Shown here piece by piece: positions 16,884 to 25,896 of a stretch of 43,474 nt of DNA. Below the pieces are notes generated by a model. That model was not told the origin of the DNA, ran no database searches, and was given only the letters and a program-made list of their open reading frames with translations. The position numbers were made by a program, and so were the translations under genes. The stretch comes from Klebsiella pneumoniae. Lineage in GTDB: Bacteria; Verrucomicrobiota; Verrucomicrobiia; Limisphaerales; SXTU01. Location: NCBI GenBank assembly GCA_943330855.2, contig CALQJI020000042.1, positions 1 to 43,474 on the forward strand, written 5' to 3'. Each line of letters opens with the position of its first letter. The stretch's first letter is position 1.

Positions 16884-18692
16884 TCAACCGGGGTGATCGT
16901 CCAGCGATTGCGAGATCGCGCTGGGCTGCGGACGGGAGCGAAGGAGGTAAGCGATGATGGCTCCAGCGGTGATGAGTAACGCCATCGCAGCGGCGAGATA
17001 AACCCAGCCGCCATCCCGCCTGCCCGGGGCAGCGACGGCGAGTTGGCCGGTGGGTTTAACGGGCTTGGCCGGTGCGTTGGCTGCTGGGGCGGCGTGCTCC
17101 TGATTTTTGACTTCTGACTTCGGTTTCCCTGCAACGGTCGGCGCCGCGGCATTGGTGCGTGCCGGGCTGTTTGTGTTTGTCGTGGTTGCGGAGGCTTTCG
17201 GCTCAGTGGGTTTGGCCACTGGCTGCTTCGTGGGCGGGACGATGATGGGGACGGTTGTAGGTGGCGCGGTGGTGGCGGCCGTCGCGTTCGTGGTGGGTTT
17301 CGCAACGGGCGAATTCGTCGCGGTTGCAGGGGCGGGCTTAGGGACTGCCGCAACGGTGTTCGTCGTTGTCGGTGGCGCGGGTCTGGGTTCGATGATGCGG
17401 GCTTCGAGCGGCTTGGCGGGCGGGGCGGCGGTGCCGGTGGGCGGGCGGAGGAGTTCGATTTTGGCGAGTGCGTTGGATGCGTCTATGAAGCTCTTGGGCT
17501 GGCGGAGCGCGGGTGGGATGCCGGGCGGGAGGGGTTGCAACACCAGCGCAATCGTCGGGGGCATCAGCTCGGGTTGAGGTGCTGGAACCGGGGGCTTCGG
17601 TGTCACAGCTACGAGCGCGGGCGGCGGGGGTTGGGTGGCTTTCGCTTCCTGTTTCGGTGCTGGCGCGGGTGCGGGTGGCGGGGTTGCTTTCGGGGTGGGC
17701 GGGGCGACTACGAAGGTGTTGGTAACTGCTTTCGGGACAGGAGAGGGAACTGGCGGCGGGCTTGGCGGTGCGGGCTTCGGCACGACGGGCTCTGGCGGTT
17801 TGGCCGCGAAGACGACTGGCGGCGGGTTAGTCGGCGCGGCGGGTTTAGGCGTGATGAAGAGCGGAACCGGCGCGGGCGTTGGGGCCGGCGGTGGCGGGGT
17901 CACGGCGGCGGGCGTCTGCGCGAGCGCGGGCGCGGACACAACCGGCAGCACCGGCACCGGTAGGCCGATGTCTTCCAACCCTCCGCGCACGGACCACTGC
18001 GTGAACTCGCCGCGTTGCGTCACGAGCGAGGTGATGAAGGGCATCTTCGCGGTGCGCATCTCGCCGGTGCGCTTGCCGTAGGTGATGTTGATGGGGCGGT
18101 CGAAGGGCGTGCCCACGATCACGTCGGTGCCGTCGGAGATGAGGATGATGGTGAGGTTTGTCGAGATGGCGAGGGCCTGGCCCAGTTCGGCGAAGACGGG
18201 GCGGAGGTTGGATGTGCCGCGAAATTTTTGCTGTGCGAGGAATTCGTAGGCGCGGTTGGCTATCGCGATGTTCAAGTCCGGCGTCCACGCGTTCAGCGGA
18301 AATTCCCGCGTCAGCACGGTGTCCGCGTAGGTCCAGACGGTGAAGACATCGCCCTCTTGCATCCGCCCGCCGAGGCCGCTGGCCAGGAGTCGGTGGGTGG
18401 CGCGGTAAAGGCCGTCGGCGGAGCGCTGCATCGCGGAGGACATATCCACGACGAAGAGGTAGCGGCAGTCCGGCGTGATGGGCGAGGGGCCGACGGGCGG
18501 GATGGGGGTGAGCTTGGCGGCTTGCTTGGCCGGCGTCGGCGCGGCGGCTTGGGCAACGGGCGCGAGGAGCGCGAGGGCCAGCAGGCAGAGTAAAGGTAGC
18601 CGCCGAGGTAAGGAGGCGGACGCGGCGGCGCACCAACCCCTCCACCTCCTTACCTCGGCGGCTCCGCGGTTCATGGGTTTTAGCGCAGCCAT
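16884..18692 (-). CDS. VWA-domain protein with Pro/Ala-rich stalk and C-terminal membrane anchor
   Basis: Protein of 602 residues. A signal-like hydrophobic segment lies at about 32-50 (LPLLCLLALALLAPVAQA). A von Willebrand A domain follows at about 77-240 (YLFVVDMSSAMQRS, IILISDGTDV). The metal-ion motif is degenerate: DMSSAM has Ala where DxSxSM needs the second Ser. Residues about 250-540 are Pro/Ala/Thr-rich with no folded domain, then one transmembrane helix (WVYLAAAMALLITAGAIIAY) and a short tail. The predicted form is an exported VWA head on a stalk, anchored at its C-terminus. It shares a TGATG junction with the NYN gene upstream. Residues roughly 10-33 are encoded by a palindromic repeat. 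Function unknown. Confidence 0.82.
   Translation of the reverse strand: MAALKPMNRGAAEVRRWRGWCAAASASLPRRLPLLCLLALALLAPVAQAAAPTPAKQAAKLTPIPPVGPSPITPDCRYLFVVDMSSAMQRSADGLYRATHRLLASGLGGRMQEGDVFTVWTYADTVLTREFPLNAWTPDLNIAIANRAYEFLAQQKFRGTSNLRPVFAELGQALAISTNLTIILISDGTDVIVGTPFDRPINITYGKRTGEMRTAKMPFITSLVTQRGEFTQWSVRGGLEDIGLPVPVLPVVSAPALAQTPAAVTPPPPAPTPAPVPLFITPKPAAPTNPPPVVFAAKPPEPVVPKPAPPSPPPVPSPVPKAVTNTFVVAPPTPKATPPPAPAPAPKQEAKATQPPPPALVAVTPKPPVPAPQPELMPPTIALVLQPLPPGIPPALRQPKSFIDASNALAKIELLRPPTGTAAPPAKPLEARIIEPRPAPPTTTNTVAAVPKPAPATATNSPVAKPTTNATAATTAPPTTVPIIVPPTKQPVAKPTEPKASATTTNTNSPARTNAAAPTVAGKPKSEVKNQEHAAPAANAPAKPVKPTGQLAVAAPGRRDGGWVYLAAAMALLITAGAIIAYLLRSRPQPSAISQSLDDHPG
18596..18663. repeat. Palindrome kind B inside the VWA gene
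   Basis: Begins GTAGCCGCCGAGGTAAGGAG and ends with the complement CCTCCTTACCTCGGCGGCT. It is wholly within the coding region and encodes the basic n-region in front of the signal-peptide core. Other copies are at 19221-19289 and 30007-30076. Confidence 0.9.
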
Positions 18693-19162
18693 CAGCGGGG
18701 TTGTTTGAAGCGGGAGCGTTCGCGTCGGTTGTGTTCCTTCAAGTCCAAGGCCATGTCCCGGTTTGCTTCGCCCATCATGTGCAGGAAGTTCTCGCAGCTT
18801 TGCGCCATGCCGCCAAAGGAATTAACCGTGTCGCGCTCGGCGAAGTCATTGGTGATCACGAGCACCTCGCCGAGTTGGCTGAGGCGGTAGGCGACGCGCT
18901 CAATCATGTCGTCCGCCGTCTGGCCCGCGCGCGAGTAGAGCACCTCGACCTCGCGGGTGGAATGGGTCTTCGGGGTGCCCTTGGGCGCGCCCGCGCCGTC
19001 GAAAAAGATGGTGACCGGCGTGCCCGTGGCGTCGTGGTAACGCGTGATTTCCTGGATGAGCGCCTCGCGGGCGGTGTGGGAATGGCGGGCGAAGCCCTCG
19101 GCTAGTTCCGGCCAGGCGTGCAGGAGGCTGAAGCCATCCACGAGGATGCGGAGCAGAGGCAC
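18692..19162 (-). CDS. NYN-domain protein (YacP-like PIN-fold nuclease)
   Basis: Protein of 156 residues from GTG 19162; an in-frame ATG at 19210 would prepend 16 residues not seen in the family. The NYN/YacP domain begins at once with LLRILVDGFSLLHAWPELAE and carries the acidic residues expected of PIN-like nucleases: the first Asp in ILVDGF, IFFDGAG, TADDMIE and ITNDFAERD. The tail is basic (EHNRRERSRFKQPR), suiting RNA contact. YacP-type proteins are predicted ribonucleases (Rae1 of Bacillus cuts mRNA on the ribosome). The stop overlaps the VWA start by one base (TGATG), so the two are co-translated, although one is cytoplasmic and the other exported. Confidence 0.88.
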   Translation of the reverse strand: MPLLRILVDGFSLLHAWPELAEGFARHSHTAREALIQEITRYHDATGTPVTIFFDGAGAPKGTPKTHSTREVEVLYSRAGQTADDMIERVAYRLSQLGEVLVITNDFAERDTVNSFGGMAQSCENFLHMMGEANRDMALDLKEHNRRERSRFKQPR

Positions 19163-19220
19163 GCGCTGAAAGTAACAGTGGGTCGGGAAGCGGGAAGCTG
19201 AATTTCCCACATGGACCTGC

Positions 19221-19289
19221 GTAGTCGCCGAGGTGAGGAGGTGGTTCCGTCGAGTCCCAACGAATCCGCCTCCTTACCTCGGCGGCTAC
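19221..19289. repeat. Palindrome kind B, intergenic copy
   Basis: GTAGTCGCCGAGGTGAGGAG at the left, ATCCGCCTCCTTACCTCGGC then GGCTAC at the right. It fills the space between the threonine aldolase stop and the NYN start. Confidence 0.9.
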
Positions 19290-19298
19290 CTGCGGCGG

Positions 19299-20384
19299 CT
19301 ACAGCTTCCGATGATTCGTCGCACTGATAGGGATGTCCTTCGGCGCTTCGACCAGCAGGCGCTTCACGTCGGTCACGAAGGCGCGCACGTCGGCCTCGGT
19401 CGTGTCCCACGCGCACATGAGGCGGCAGCCGCCTTGACCGATGAAGGTGTAAAACTTCCACCCCGCCGCCCGCAGCGCGACGATGAGCCACGGCGGCATC
19501 TCGATGAAGACCGCGTTCGCCTCGCGCGGGAACATGCGGCGCAGCTCGGGCAGCGCGACCAGCTCGTCGTGGAGCAAGGCGGCCATCGCGTTCGCCTGTG
19601 CGGCGTGTCGCAGCCACGCGCCCCCCTTGAGCATCCCCACCCACGGCGCGGAGAGGAAACGCATCTTCGAGGCGAGCTGGCCGGACTGCTTGCAGCGGTA
19701 GTCGAACTCGTGCGCCAGCTCGCGGTTGAAGAACACCACGGCGTCGCCCACAGGTGAGCCGTTCTTCGTGCCGCCGAAGCACAGAACGTCCACGCCCGCC
19801 TCCCACGTCACCTCGCGCGGTTTGCAGCCGAGGGACGCGACGGCATTCGCGAAGCGCGCGCCGTCCATGTGCAGCTTGAGTCCGAGCTGTTTCGTCTTCG
19901 CCCAGATGGCCTTCAGCTCAGCCGGCGAATACACCGTGCCTAGCTCCGTGGCTTGCGTGACGCTCACCGCGCGGGGCTTGGGGTAATGCACGTCGGACCG
20001 CTTCTTCACCAGCCGCTCGATGCCGGCGGGGTCAATCTTCCCGTTCGCACCGGGCAGCGTGAGGACCTTCATCCCGTTGCTGAAGAACTCCGGCGCGCCG
20101 CACTCATCCGTCTCCACGTGGGCCGTCTCGTGGCAGAGGACGCTGTGGTAGGACTGGCCGAGCGACGCGAGTGAGAGGGAGTTCGCGGCCGTGCCGTTGA
20201 AGACGAAGAACACCTCGCACTCCATCTCGAACGTCTCGCGGAGCAGGTCGGCGGCCTCGGCGGTCCACGGGTCGTCGCCGTAGCTGGGCGCGTGGCCGTG
20301 ATTGGATTTCTCGAGCGCCTGCCAGGCCTCCGGGCAGATGCCGGCGTAGTTGTCACTGGCGAAGTGGCGGCGGGCGGATTGCAT
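19299..20384 (-). CDS. ltaE: Low-specificity L-threonine aldolase
   Basis: PLP enzyme of 361 residues from ATG 20384 (an in-frame start at 20423 adds 13 residues of no family similarity). It cleaves L-threonine/allo-threonine to glycine and acetaldehyde. Visible features are FASDNYAGICPEA at the N-terminus, the PLP-phosphate loop FNGTAANSL at 62-70, ETAHVETDECGAPE for the stacking His, HMDGARFANA at 172-181 with the PLP-ring Asp, and the Schiff-base K207 in CFGGTKNG. Length is near the family norm of about 340-360. Its neighbours downstream are separated by a palindrome, so it is likely transcribed on its own. Confidence 0.92.
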   Translation of the reverse strand: MQSARRHFASDNYAGICPEAWQALEKSNHGHAPSYGDDPWTAEAADLLRETFEMECEVFFVFNGTAANSLSLASLGQSYHSVLCHETAHVETDECGAPEFFSNGMKVLTLPGANGKIDPAGIERLVKKRSDVHYPKPRAVSVTQATELGTVYSPAELKAIWAKTKQLGLKLHMDGARFANAVASLGCKPREVTWEAGVDVLCFGGTKNGSPVGDAVVFFNRELAHEFDYRCKQSGQLASKMRFLSAPWVGMLKGGAWLRHAAQANAMAALLHDELVALPELRRMFPREANAVFIEMPPWLIVALRAAGWKFYTFIGQGGCRLMCAWDTTEADVRAFVTDVKRLLVEAPKDIPISATNHRKL

Positions 20385-20474
20385 GATGCGCGAAGGATGG
20401 GCGGGCGGGCGGCGAATTGACAAGCGCGCGGCTTCGCCGGATAAGTAGCCCCCACTTCAACTTAACCAAGTCCC

Positions 20475-21323
20475 ATGAAAGCAACCCGCTTCGCCGCCCG
20501 CCCTCGTCGCCCAGCCGGCTTCACGCTCATCGAACTTCTCGTCGTCATCGCTATCATCGCGATTCTAGCGGGCATGCTCTTGCCGGCGTTGAGCAAGGCG
20601 AAGGCGAAGGCGCATGGCACCCAGTGCTTGAATGGGCTCAAGCAGCTCCAGCTCGGGCTCACCATCTACGCCAGCGATTTCGACGACCGGATTGTCTCCA
20701 ATAACAACGCCCCGGCCGTCGCCACCTCCGCCGAGCCGGACGCGTGGATTCAGGGCAACGTCCAGCTCGGCGGACCCAACTACACGAACGAAATCCGCAA
20801 CGGCAAGCTGTTCCCCTACCACAACAGCGAGAAGATTTACGTCTGCCCCGGCACGCGGGCGAAGACCGTCGGGGGGACGACCGGGGTTGCCCATCACCGC
20901 TCCTATGCGATGTCGGTGGGGGTCAACTGCAGCGTCGAGACCCGGAGCATCAAGCGCATGGCGGACGCCCTGAAGTCGGCGGACGTGATTGTGTTTTTTG
21001 AGGAAAACCCCGTGAGCATTGATAACGGTGCGGCCGGCATCCGGTCGTTGAGCGCGCTGCAAGGTGGACAGTGGACCGCGTGGAACCCGCCTGCGGGACG
21101 GCACAACAACGGCGCAGCGTTCTCCTTTGTGGATGGCCACGTGGAGAACTGGGTTTGGAAAGGATCGTTCATCCAGTTCACCAAAACTTACAACGACGTC
21201 AGCCATCCAACGCAGCGCACCAGCGCAACGATCAATCCGTTCAACGTCGGCACTGGCCTGCCTCTGCCCACGATTCCCGACCCCGACTCTCTCCGCATGG
21301 CTGGCGGCCTGAACTACCAGTAA
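20475..21323 (+). CDS. Prepilin-like (type II secretion/pseudopilin) protein with H-X9-DG tail
   Basis: Protein of 282 residues. The class III signal [20 protein letters not shown] gives cleavage after G15, F16 as methylated residue and E20 at position +5, followed by the usual hydrophobic helix ending [12 protein letters not shown]. The C-terminal part has the PVC-specific H-X9-DG pattern in [18 protein letters not shown]. This large paralogous group (also called DUF1559-like) is abundant in Planctomycetota and Verrucomicrobiota; the members are probably pseudopilins or surface proteins processed by PilD. No secretion-machinery gene is adjacent. ATG 20475 is the clear start. Confidence 0.92.
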   Translation: MKATRFAARPRRPAGFTLIELLVVIAIIAILAGMLLPALSKAKAKAHGTQCLNGLKQLQLGLTIYASDFDDRIVSNNNAPAVATSAEPDAWIQGNVQLGGPNYTNEIRNGKLFPYHNSEKIYVCPGTRAKTVGGTTGVAHHRSYAMSVGVNCSVETRSIKRMADALKSADVIVFFEENPVSIDNGAAGIRSLSALQGGQWTAWNPPAGRHNNGAAFSFVDGHVENWVWKGSFIQFTKTYNDVSHPTQRTSATINPFNVGTGLPLPTIPDPDSLRMAGGLNYQ

Positions 21324-21380
21324 GCCGCGCAATCCCCGCTCGCCAAGCGTTCCCCGGCGGTCTACAACGCCGCCCACCAT

Positions 21381-24212
21381 ATGAGCGGCTCGACGAACCT
21401 ACGCTTTCTCCTCGCACTCCTTGGTTTCCTCACCTGTGCCGCGCATGCCGCGCCGCGCACGCCATGGACCACCTCCCGCGTCACCGGCTCGCCGAACCCG
21501 CCCGCGCCGCTCACCGTCGAGCGCGCCTTTCCGCAGCTCGAATTCACCAAGCCCGTGGACTTCATGCGCCAGCCCGGCAGCGACCGCTGGGTGGTGCTGG
21601 AGGAGGGCGGTAAGCTCGTTTCCTTTCGCCCGAGCGCGGGCGTGACGAACGCTGATGTGGCCTTCGACTTCCGCGAGCTTCGCCCCGGGTCCTCCCGTCC
21701 GCTGGGCTTCACCTTCCACCCGGGCTTCGCGACGAATCGTTTCGTCTTCATCAACCACAACGAAGGCTACAACAAAGTGGATGGCGCGCGTGTCTCGCGC
21801 TTCACCGCCAGCTCGCTCGATCCGCTGCGGCTCGACCCCGCCAGCGCGCGGCCCATCATCGCGTGGCTCGGCGGCGGGCACAACGGCTGCACCCTCGCCT
21901 TCGGCCCCGACGGCTACCTCTATATTTCCACCGGCGACGCCGCCGAGCCGGATCCGCCCGATGACTTGCGCAAAACCGGCCAGGACATCTCCGACCTGCT
22001 CGCGTCCATCCTGCGCATTGACGTGGACCGCACCGAAGGCACGAACAACTACGCCGTGCCCAAGGACAACCCCTTCATCACCACGCCCGGCGCGCGCGGC
22101 GAGGTCTGGGCGTTCGGCTTCCGCAACCCGTTCCGCACCGCGTTCGGGCCGGACGGAATGCTGTGGGTCGGCGACGTGGGCTGGGAGCAGTGGGAAATGA
22201 TTTTCCGTGTGAAGCGCGGCGGTAACTACGGCTGGGCCATCACCGAAGGCCCGAACACCCGCGTCCGCACCGACATCAAACCCGGCCCCGGCCCCATCCT
22301 GCCCGCCATCGTCGCCATCCCGCACAGCGAAGGCGCGAGTGTGACCGGTGGTCGCTTCTACAACGGCAAGAAATTTTCCAAGCTCAAGGGCGCATACATC
22401 TTCGGCGATTGGGAGACCGGCAAGTTCTGGGCGGTCCGCCACGACGGCGACAAACTCCTCTCCAACGACGAGCTGTGCGACACGGTGCTGAAACCCGTCT
22501 CCTTCGCCGAGGACGCGGACGGCGAGTTGCTCATCCTCGATTACCAAGGCGGCATCTGGCGCTTCGTGCCGAACTCCGCGCCGCCCGCGAACCAGGCCTT
22601 CCCGCGCAAGCTTTCCGAGACCGGCCTCTTCGCCTCGCTCAAGCCCCTTGCACCCGCGTCCGGCGTGGAGCCGTGGACGCCCGCCGCGTTGATGTGGAAC
22701 GACGGCGCGGTCGCGCAGCACCACCTCGCCATCCCCGGCGACGGCGTCATCGCCACGACCAACTCGCGGCGCGTCATCAACGGCTTCATGTGGCATTTCC
22801 CGACCAACACCGTCCTCGCACGCACGCTCACGCTGGAGATGAAACGCGGCGAACCCGCGAGCGCCCGCCGCATCGAGACGCAACTGCTCCACTTCGATGG
22901 CCAAGGCTGGAATCCCTACACCTACCGCTGGAATCCCGCGCAGACTGACGCCGCGCTCGTCCCCGCCGAGGGTGCGAGCGATGTGTTCAACGTGACCGAC
23001 GCCACGGCACCCGGCGGACGCCGTGAGCTGGCGTGGCGTTTCCACAGCCGCGCCGAATGCCTCCGCTGCCACAACGTGTGGGCCAGCGAAACCGTCGGGT
23101 TCAACTGGCTGCAACTCGGCGCGGCCACCTACGCGCCCGCGAAGGGCGAGACCATCGCCGCACCCAGCGAACTCCGCCGCCTCGAAGAACGCGGGCTCAT
23201 GCAAGTGAGCGGCCTGCCAAAGAACCTTGCCCGTCTCGTCAACCCACACGACACCGCGCAACCGCTCGACCTCCGTGCCCGCTCGTGGCTGCACGCGAAC
23301 TGCGCTTCCTGCCACCGCAACGGCGCGGGCGGCGGCATCCCCTCGCACATGAACATCGACAAGAAGCTCGACACCGCGCGCCTCCTCGACGCCAAGCCCA
23401 CGCGCGGCGACTTCGGCCTGACCGACGCGCGCGTCATCGCACCGGGCCGGCCCTACAGCTCCGCGCTGCTCTGGCGCATCGCGACGGAAGGCGCGGGCCA
23501 CATGCCGATGACGGGCTCGCGGACGGTGGATGAAGCGGGCATGAAGCTGGTGAGAGATTGGGTTGCTAAATTAAGCAACGTAGGCAGTGCCCCGGGAAGA
23601 AGCGAAACGAGCTGGGCGCTTGAGCAAGCCATGCGTGACGACATCATTGATAGCGGTGTTGTCGTGAGGATGATGGCTTTGACCTCATCAACGAACGCCC
23701 TCGTCCGCGACCTCTTCCAGCGCTTCCTCCCGCCCGAGCAACGCCGCCGCACGCTCGGCTCGGACTTCGCCCCGTCCGAAGTGCTCGCGTTGCGCGGCGA
23801 TGCCAAGCGCGGACGCGCCGTCTTCCTCTCCGAGACAGGCGGACAGTGTGTCCGCTGCCATCGTTCGCGCGGCGAAGGCCGCGATTACGGCCCCGACCTC
23901 ACCGACATCCGCAGTAAATACGACCGCGCCACGCTGCTCACGCACATCACGCAACCAAACCTCCTCGTCGCGCCCGAACACCGCACGCACTCGGTCATTC
24001 TGCGCGACGACACCGAGCTGACCGGCTTCCTCAAGTTGCGCACGCCCACGGAACTTCTCCTCCGCCTCGAAGACGGCACTGACCGCCGTGTCCTCGCCGC
24101 GCAAGTCGCCAGCACCCGCGAGTCCGCCCTTTCCGCGATGCCGGATGGCCTCCTCGCCGCGCTCACTGCGCAGGAAGTCGCGGACCTGTTGGAGTTCCTC
24201 CTCGGCAAGTAG
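21381..24212 (+). CDS. Secreted sugar-dehydrogenase-like beta-propeller protein with heme c domains
   Basis: Exported protein of 943 residues with a signal peptide (FLLALLGFLTCAAHA). Residues about 45-400 form a glucose/sorbosone dehydrogenase-like propeller (GSDH), with LGFTFHPGF, GGGHNGCTLAFGPDGYLYIS and AFGFRNPFRTAF. The middle part has two CxxCH motifs, C560 (CLRCH) and C641 (CASCH). The C-terminal Verrucomicrobium/Pirellula-type heme domain has C823 (CVRCH) in GRAVFLSETGGQCVRCHRS and ends in the expected DLLEFLLGK. Three CxxCH sites therefore suggest a multi-heme periplasmic oxidoreductase for sugars or aldehydes, although PQQ binding cannot be proven here. The TAG stop lies in a kind A palindrome that fills the gap to convergent pyrB. 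Confidence 0.92.
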   Translation: MSGSTNLRFLLALLGFLTCAAHAAPRTPWTTSRVTGSPNPPAPLTVERAFPQLEFTKPVDFMRQPGSDRWVVLEEGGKLVSFRPSAGVTNADVAFDFRELRPGSSRPLGFTFHPGFATNRFVFINHNEGYNKVDGARVSRFTASSLDPLRLDPASARPIIAWLGGGHNGCTLAFGPDGYLYISTGDAAEPDPPDDLRKTGQDISDLLASILRIDVDRTEGTNNYAVPKDNPFITTPGARGEVWAFGFRNPFRTAFGPDGMLWVGDVGWEQWEMIFRVKRGGNYGWAITEGPNTRVRTDIKPGPGPILPAIVAIPHSEGASVTGGRFYNGKKFSKLKGAYIFGDWETGKFWAVRHDGDKLLSNDELCDTVLKPVSFAEDADGELLILDYQGGIWRFVPNSAPPANQAFPRKLSETGLFASLKPLAPASGVEPWTPAALMWNDGAVAQHHLAIPGDGVIATTNSRRVINGFMWHFPTNTVLARTLTLEMKRGEPASARRIETQLLHFDGQGWNPYTYRWNPAQTDAALVPAEGASDVFNVTDATAPGGRRELAWRFHSRAECLRCHNVWASETVGFNWLQLGAATYAPAKGETIAAPSELRRLEERGLMQVSGLPKNLARLVNPHDTAQPLDLRARSWLHANCASCHRNGAGGGIPSHMNIDKKLDTARLLDAKPTRGDFGLTDARVIAPGRPYSSALLWRIATEGAGHMPMTGSRTVDEAGMKLVRDWVAKLSNVGSAPGRSETSWALEQAMRDDIIDSGVVVRMMALTSSTNALVRDLFQRFLPPEQRRRTLGSDFAPSEVLALRGDAKRGRAVFLSETGGQCVRCHRSRGEGRDYGPDLTDIRSKYDRATLLTHITQPNLLVAPEHRTHSVILRDDTELTGFLKLRTPTELLLRLEDGTDRRVLAAQVASTRESALSAMPDGLLAALTAQEVADLLEFLLGK

Positions 24213-24276
24213 TCGCAGGCTTCAGCCTGCGCGTCCGTCATTCGGAATGATGCGCAACCTGAAGGTTGCGACTACG
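24209..24276. repeat. Palindrome kind A, complete copy spanning the gap between convergent genes
   Basis: GTAGT plus CGCAGGCTTCAGCCTGCG, a 21-base spacer with its own small hairpin (TCATTCGGAATGA), then CGCAACCTGAAGGTTGCG plus ACTAC. It provides the TAG stop of the gene at the left and ends two bases short of the pyrB stop, so it may act as a two-way terminator. Confidence 0.92.
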
Positions 24277-24277
24277 C

Positions 24278-25225
24278 TCAGTTCAGCCCACCCAGTTCCT
24301 GCGCGCCTTTGCCGCCGTTGATGAGGTAGAGCACGGCCATGCGGACGGCGAGGCCGTTGGTGACTTGCTCCAAAATCACCGAGCGCCCGCAGTCGGCAAG
24401 CTCGCTGGCGATCTCGACGCCGCGGTTGATGGGGCCGGGGTGCATGATGAGCGCGTCGGGCCGGGTCTTCGCAAAGCGCGCGTGTGTGAGGCCGAAGAGC
24501 GCGGAGTATTCGCCGATGCTCGGGAACATCGTCTTGCGTTGCCGCTCGTGCTGGATGCGCAGGAGGTTGATGACATCGGCATCGGCGATGGCTTCCTCCA
24601 CGTTGTAAGTGACGCGGCAGCCCATCTGCTCGAAGACACGCGGGACGAGCGTGCTTGGTCCGCAGAGCGTGACGTTCGCACCGAGCTTGAGCAGCGCGGA
24701 GATGTTCGAGCGGGCGACGCGGCTGTAGAGGATGTCGCCTAGAATGGTGACGTTGAGGCCGGCGATTTTCCCCCGGTGCTCGCGGATGGTGAAGGTGTCG
24801 AGCAGCGCCTGCGTGGGGTGCTCGTGCGCGCCGTCGCCCGCGTTAATGACGCTGCCCTTGAGGAAGCGGGAGAGGAAGTGCGGCGCGCCGGCGGCGCTGT
24901 GCCGGATGATGATGATGTCGGCGTTGAGGGCCTCGAGGTTGCGCGCGGTGTCCTTGAGGGTCTCGCCTTTCTTGAGCGAGCTGGCCTCGACGCCGAGGTT
25001 GATGACATCGGCACTGAGGCGGACGGCGGCGAGCTCGAAGCTGATGCGCGTGCGGGTGCTGGGCTCGACGAAGAGGTTGACGACGGTTTTTCCGCGCAGG
25101 GCGGGGACTTTCTTGATGGCGCGTTCGCCGACGGCTTTGAACTGCCGTGCGGTGTCGAGGACGGCGATGATTTCGTCCGCAGAAAGGGACTCGATGTCGA
25201 GGAGGTGTTTGCGGTTCCAGGTCAT
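24278..25225 (-). CDS. pyrB: Aspartate carbamoyltransferase catalytic subunit
   Basis: Pyrimidine enzyme of 315 residues from ATG 25225 (an in-frame start at 25282 would add 19). It joins carbamoyl phosphate to aspartate. STRTR at 56-60 in [15 protein letters not shown] is the carbamoyl-phosphate loop; [14 protein letters not shown] and [12 protein letters not shown] are the other active-site segments, and the C-terminus [13 protein letters not shown] is typical. The stretch [13 protein letters not shown] supplies the mobile Ser/Lys loop from the neighbouring subunit. It lies downstream of pyrR on the same strand with an 85-base gap, the classical gene order; pyrC is not next. Regulation by PyrR is plausible, though no attenuator could be made out. 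Confidence 0.95.
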   Translation of the reverse strand: MTWNRKHLLDIESLSADEIIAVLDTARQFKAVGERAIKKVPALRGKTVVNLFVEPSTRTRISFELAAVRLSADVINLGVEASSLKKGETLKDTARNLEALNADIIIIRHSAAGAPHFLSRFLKGSVINAGDGAHEHPTQALLDTFTIREHRGKIAGLNVTILGDILYSRVARSNISALLKLGANVTLCGPSTLVPRVFEQMGCRVTYNVEEAIADADVINLLRIQHERQRKTMFPSIGEYSALFGLTHARFAKTRPDALIMHPGPINRGVEIASELADCGRSVILEQVTNGLAVRMAVLYLINGGKGAQELGGLN

Positions 25226-25310
25226 GGGCGGCTCACGGCTGGGGGGATGAAGTAATGGAGTGGTGGCGGGTTGGAAAGCCAATACTCGGTCTTGCCATCC
25301 TGTTGAATTG

Positions 25311-25853
25311 TCAGGCCGTTGCCCCGTTCCTCACCAGCCAGACGCCATCTTCGTCGGCGGCTTCCTTGAGCTTCACGTTCACGCGTTCGTTGGTGCGAGT
25401 GACGATTTTCTTGCCGACAAAGTCTGCTTTGATGGGTAGCTCACGGTGGCCACGGTCAATGAGGACGGCGAGTTGCACGCGGCGAGGCCGGCCAAAGTCG
25501 TTGAGCGCGTCGAGCGCGGCGCGGGTGGTGCGGCCGCTGAAGAGCACGTCGTCCACAAGCACGACGGTCTTGCCGGTGATGTCGCCGGGCATTTGGGTGG
25601 GATGGACTGTGGGGGCGGGGTGGTGGGCGAGGTCGTCGCGGTGCATGTTCACGTCGAGCGTGCCGGTGGGGACGGGCTGGCTCCAGAGCTCGCCGAGGGT
25701 TTTTGCGAGTCGGTGAGCGAGATGCACGCCGCCGGTCTGCACGCCGACGAGGACGACGTCCATGCCGGATTCGTTGCGCTCGACGATTTCATGGGCGATG
25801 CGCGTGAGCGCGCGGGACAAGGCAGCGGCGTCGAGGAGAAGCGAATCAGGCAT
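25311..25853 (-). CDS. pyrR: PyrR: pyrimidine operon regulator / uracil phosphoribosyltransferase
   Basis: Protein of 180 residues from ATG 25853 (the 25988 start adds 45 residues that overlap the gene upstream). The type I phosphoribosyltransferase PRPP loop is [18 protein letters not shown] at about 97-114. [18 protein letters not shown] is the PP loop and [10 protein letters not shown] is the conserved hood segment of PyrR. In Firmicutes PyrR binds UMP and pyr mRNA to promote termination; in other phyla it may act mainly as a phosphoribosyltransferase. Its position before pyrB fits either. It is 43 bases from the small gene upstream, likely the same transcript. Confidence 0.93.
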   Translation of the reverse strand: MPDSLLLDAAALSRALTRIAHEIVERNESGMDVVLVGVQTGGVHLAHRLAKTLGELWSQPVPTGTLDVNMHRDDLAHHPAPTVHPTQMPGDITGKTVVLVDDVLFSGRTTRAALDALNDFGRPRRVQLAVLIDRGHRELPIKADFVGKKIVTRTNERVNVKLKEAADEDGVWLVRNGATA

Positions 25854-25896
25854 GACGGGAGGAACGGAAACGGGCGCAGGGAAACCGGCGGGGAAG

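Noticed and set aside
25226..25310. PyrR-responsive attenuator between pyrR and pyrB
   Set aside because: I looked for the conserved PyrR-binding loop and a terminator with a U-run and could not find either.
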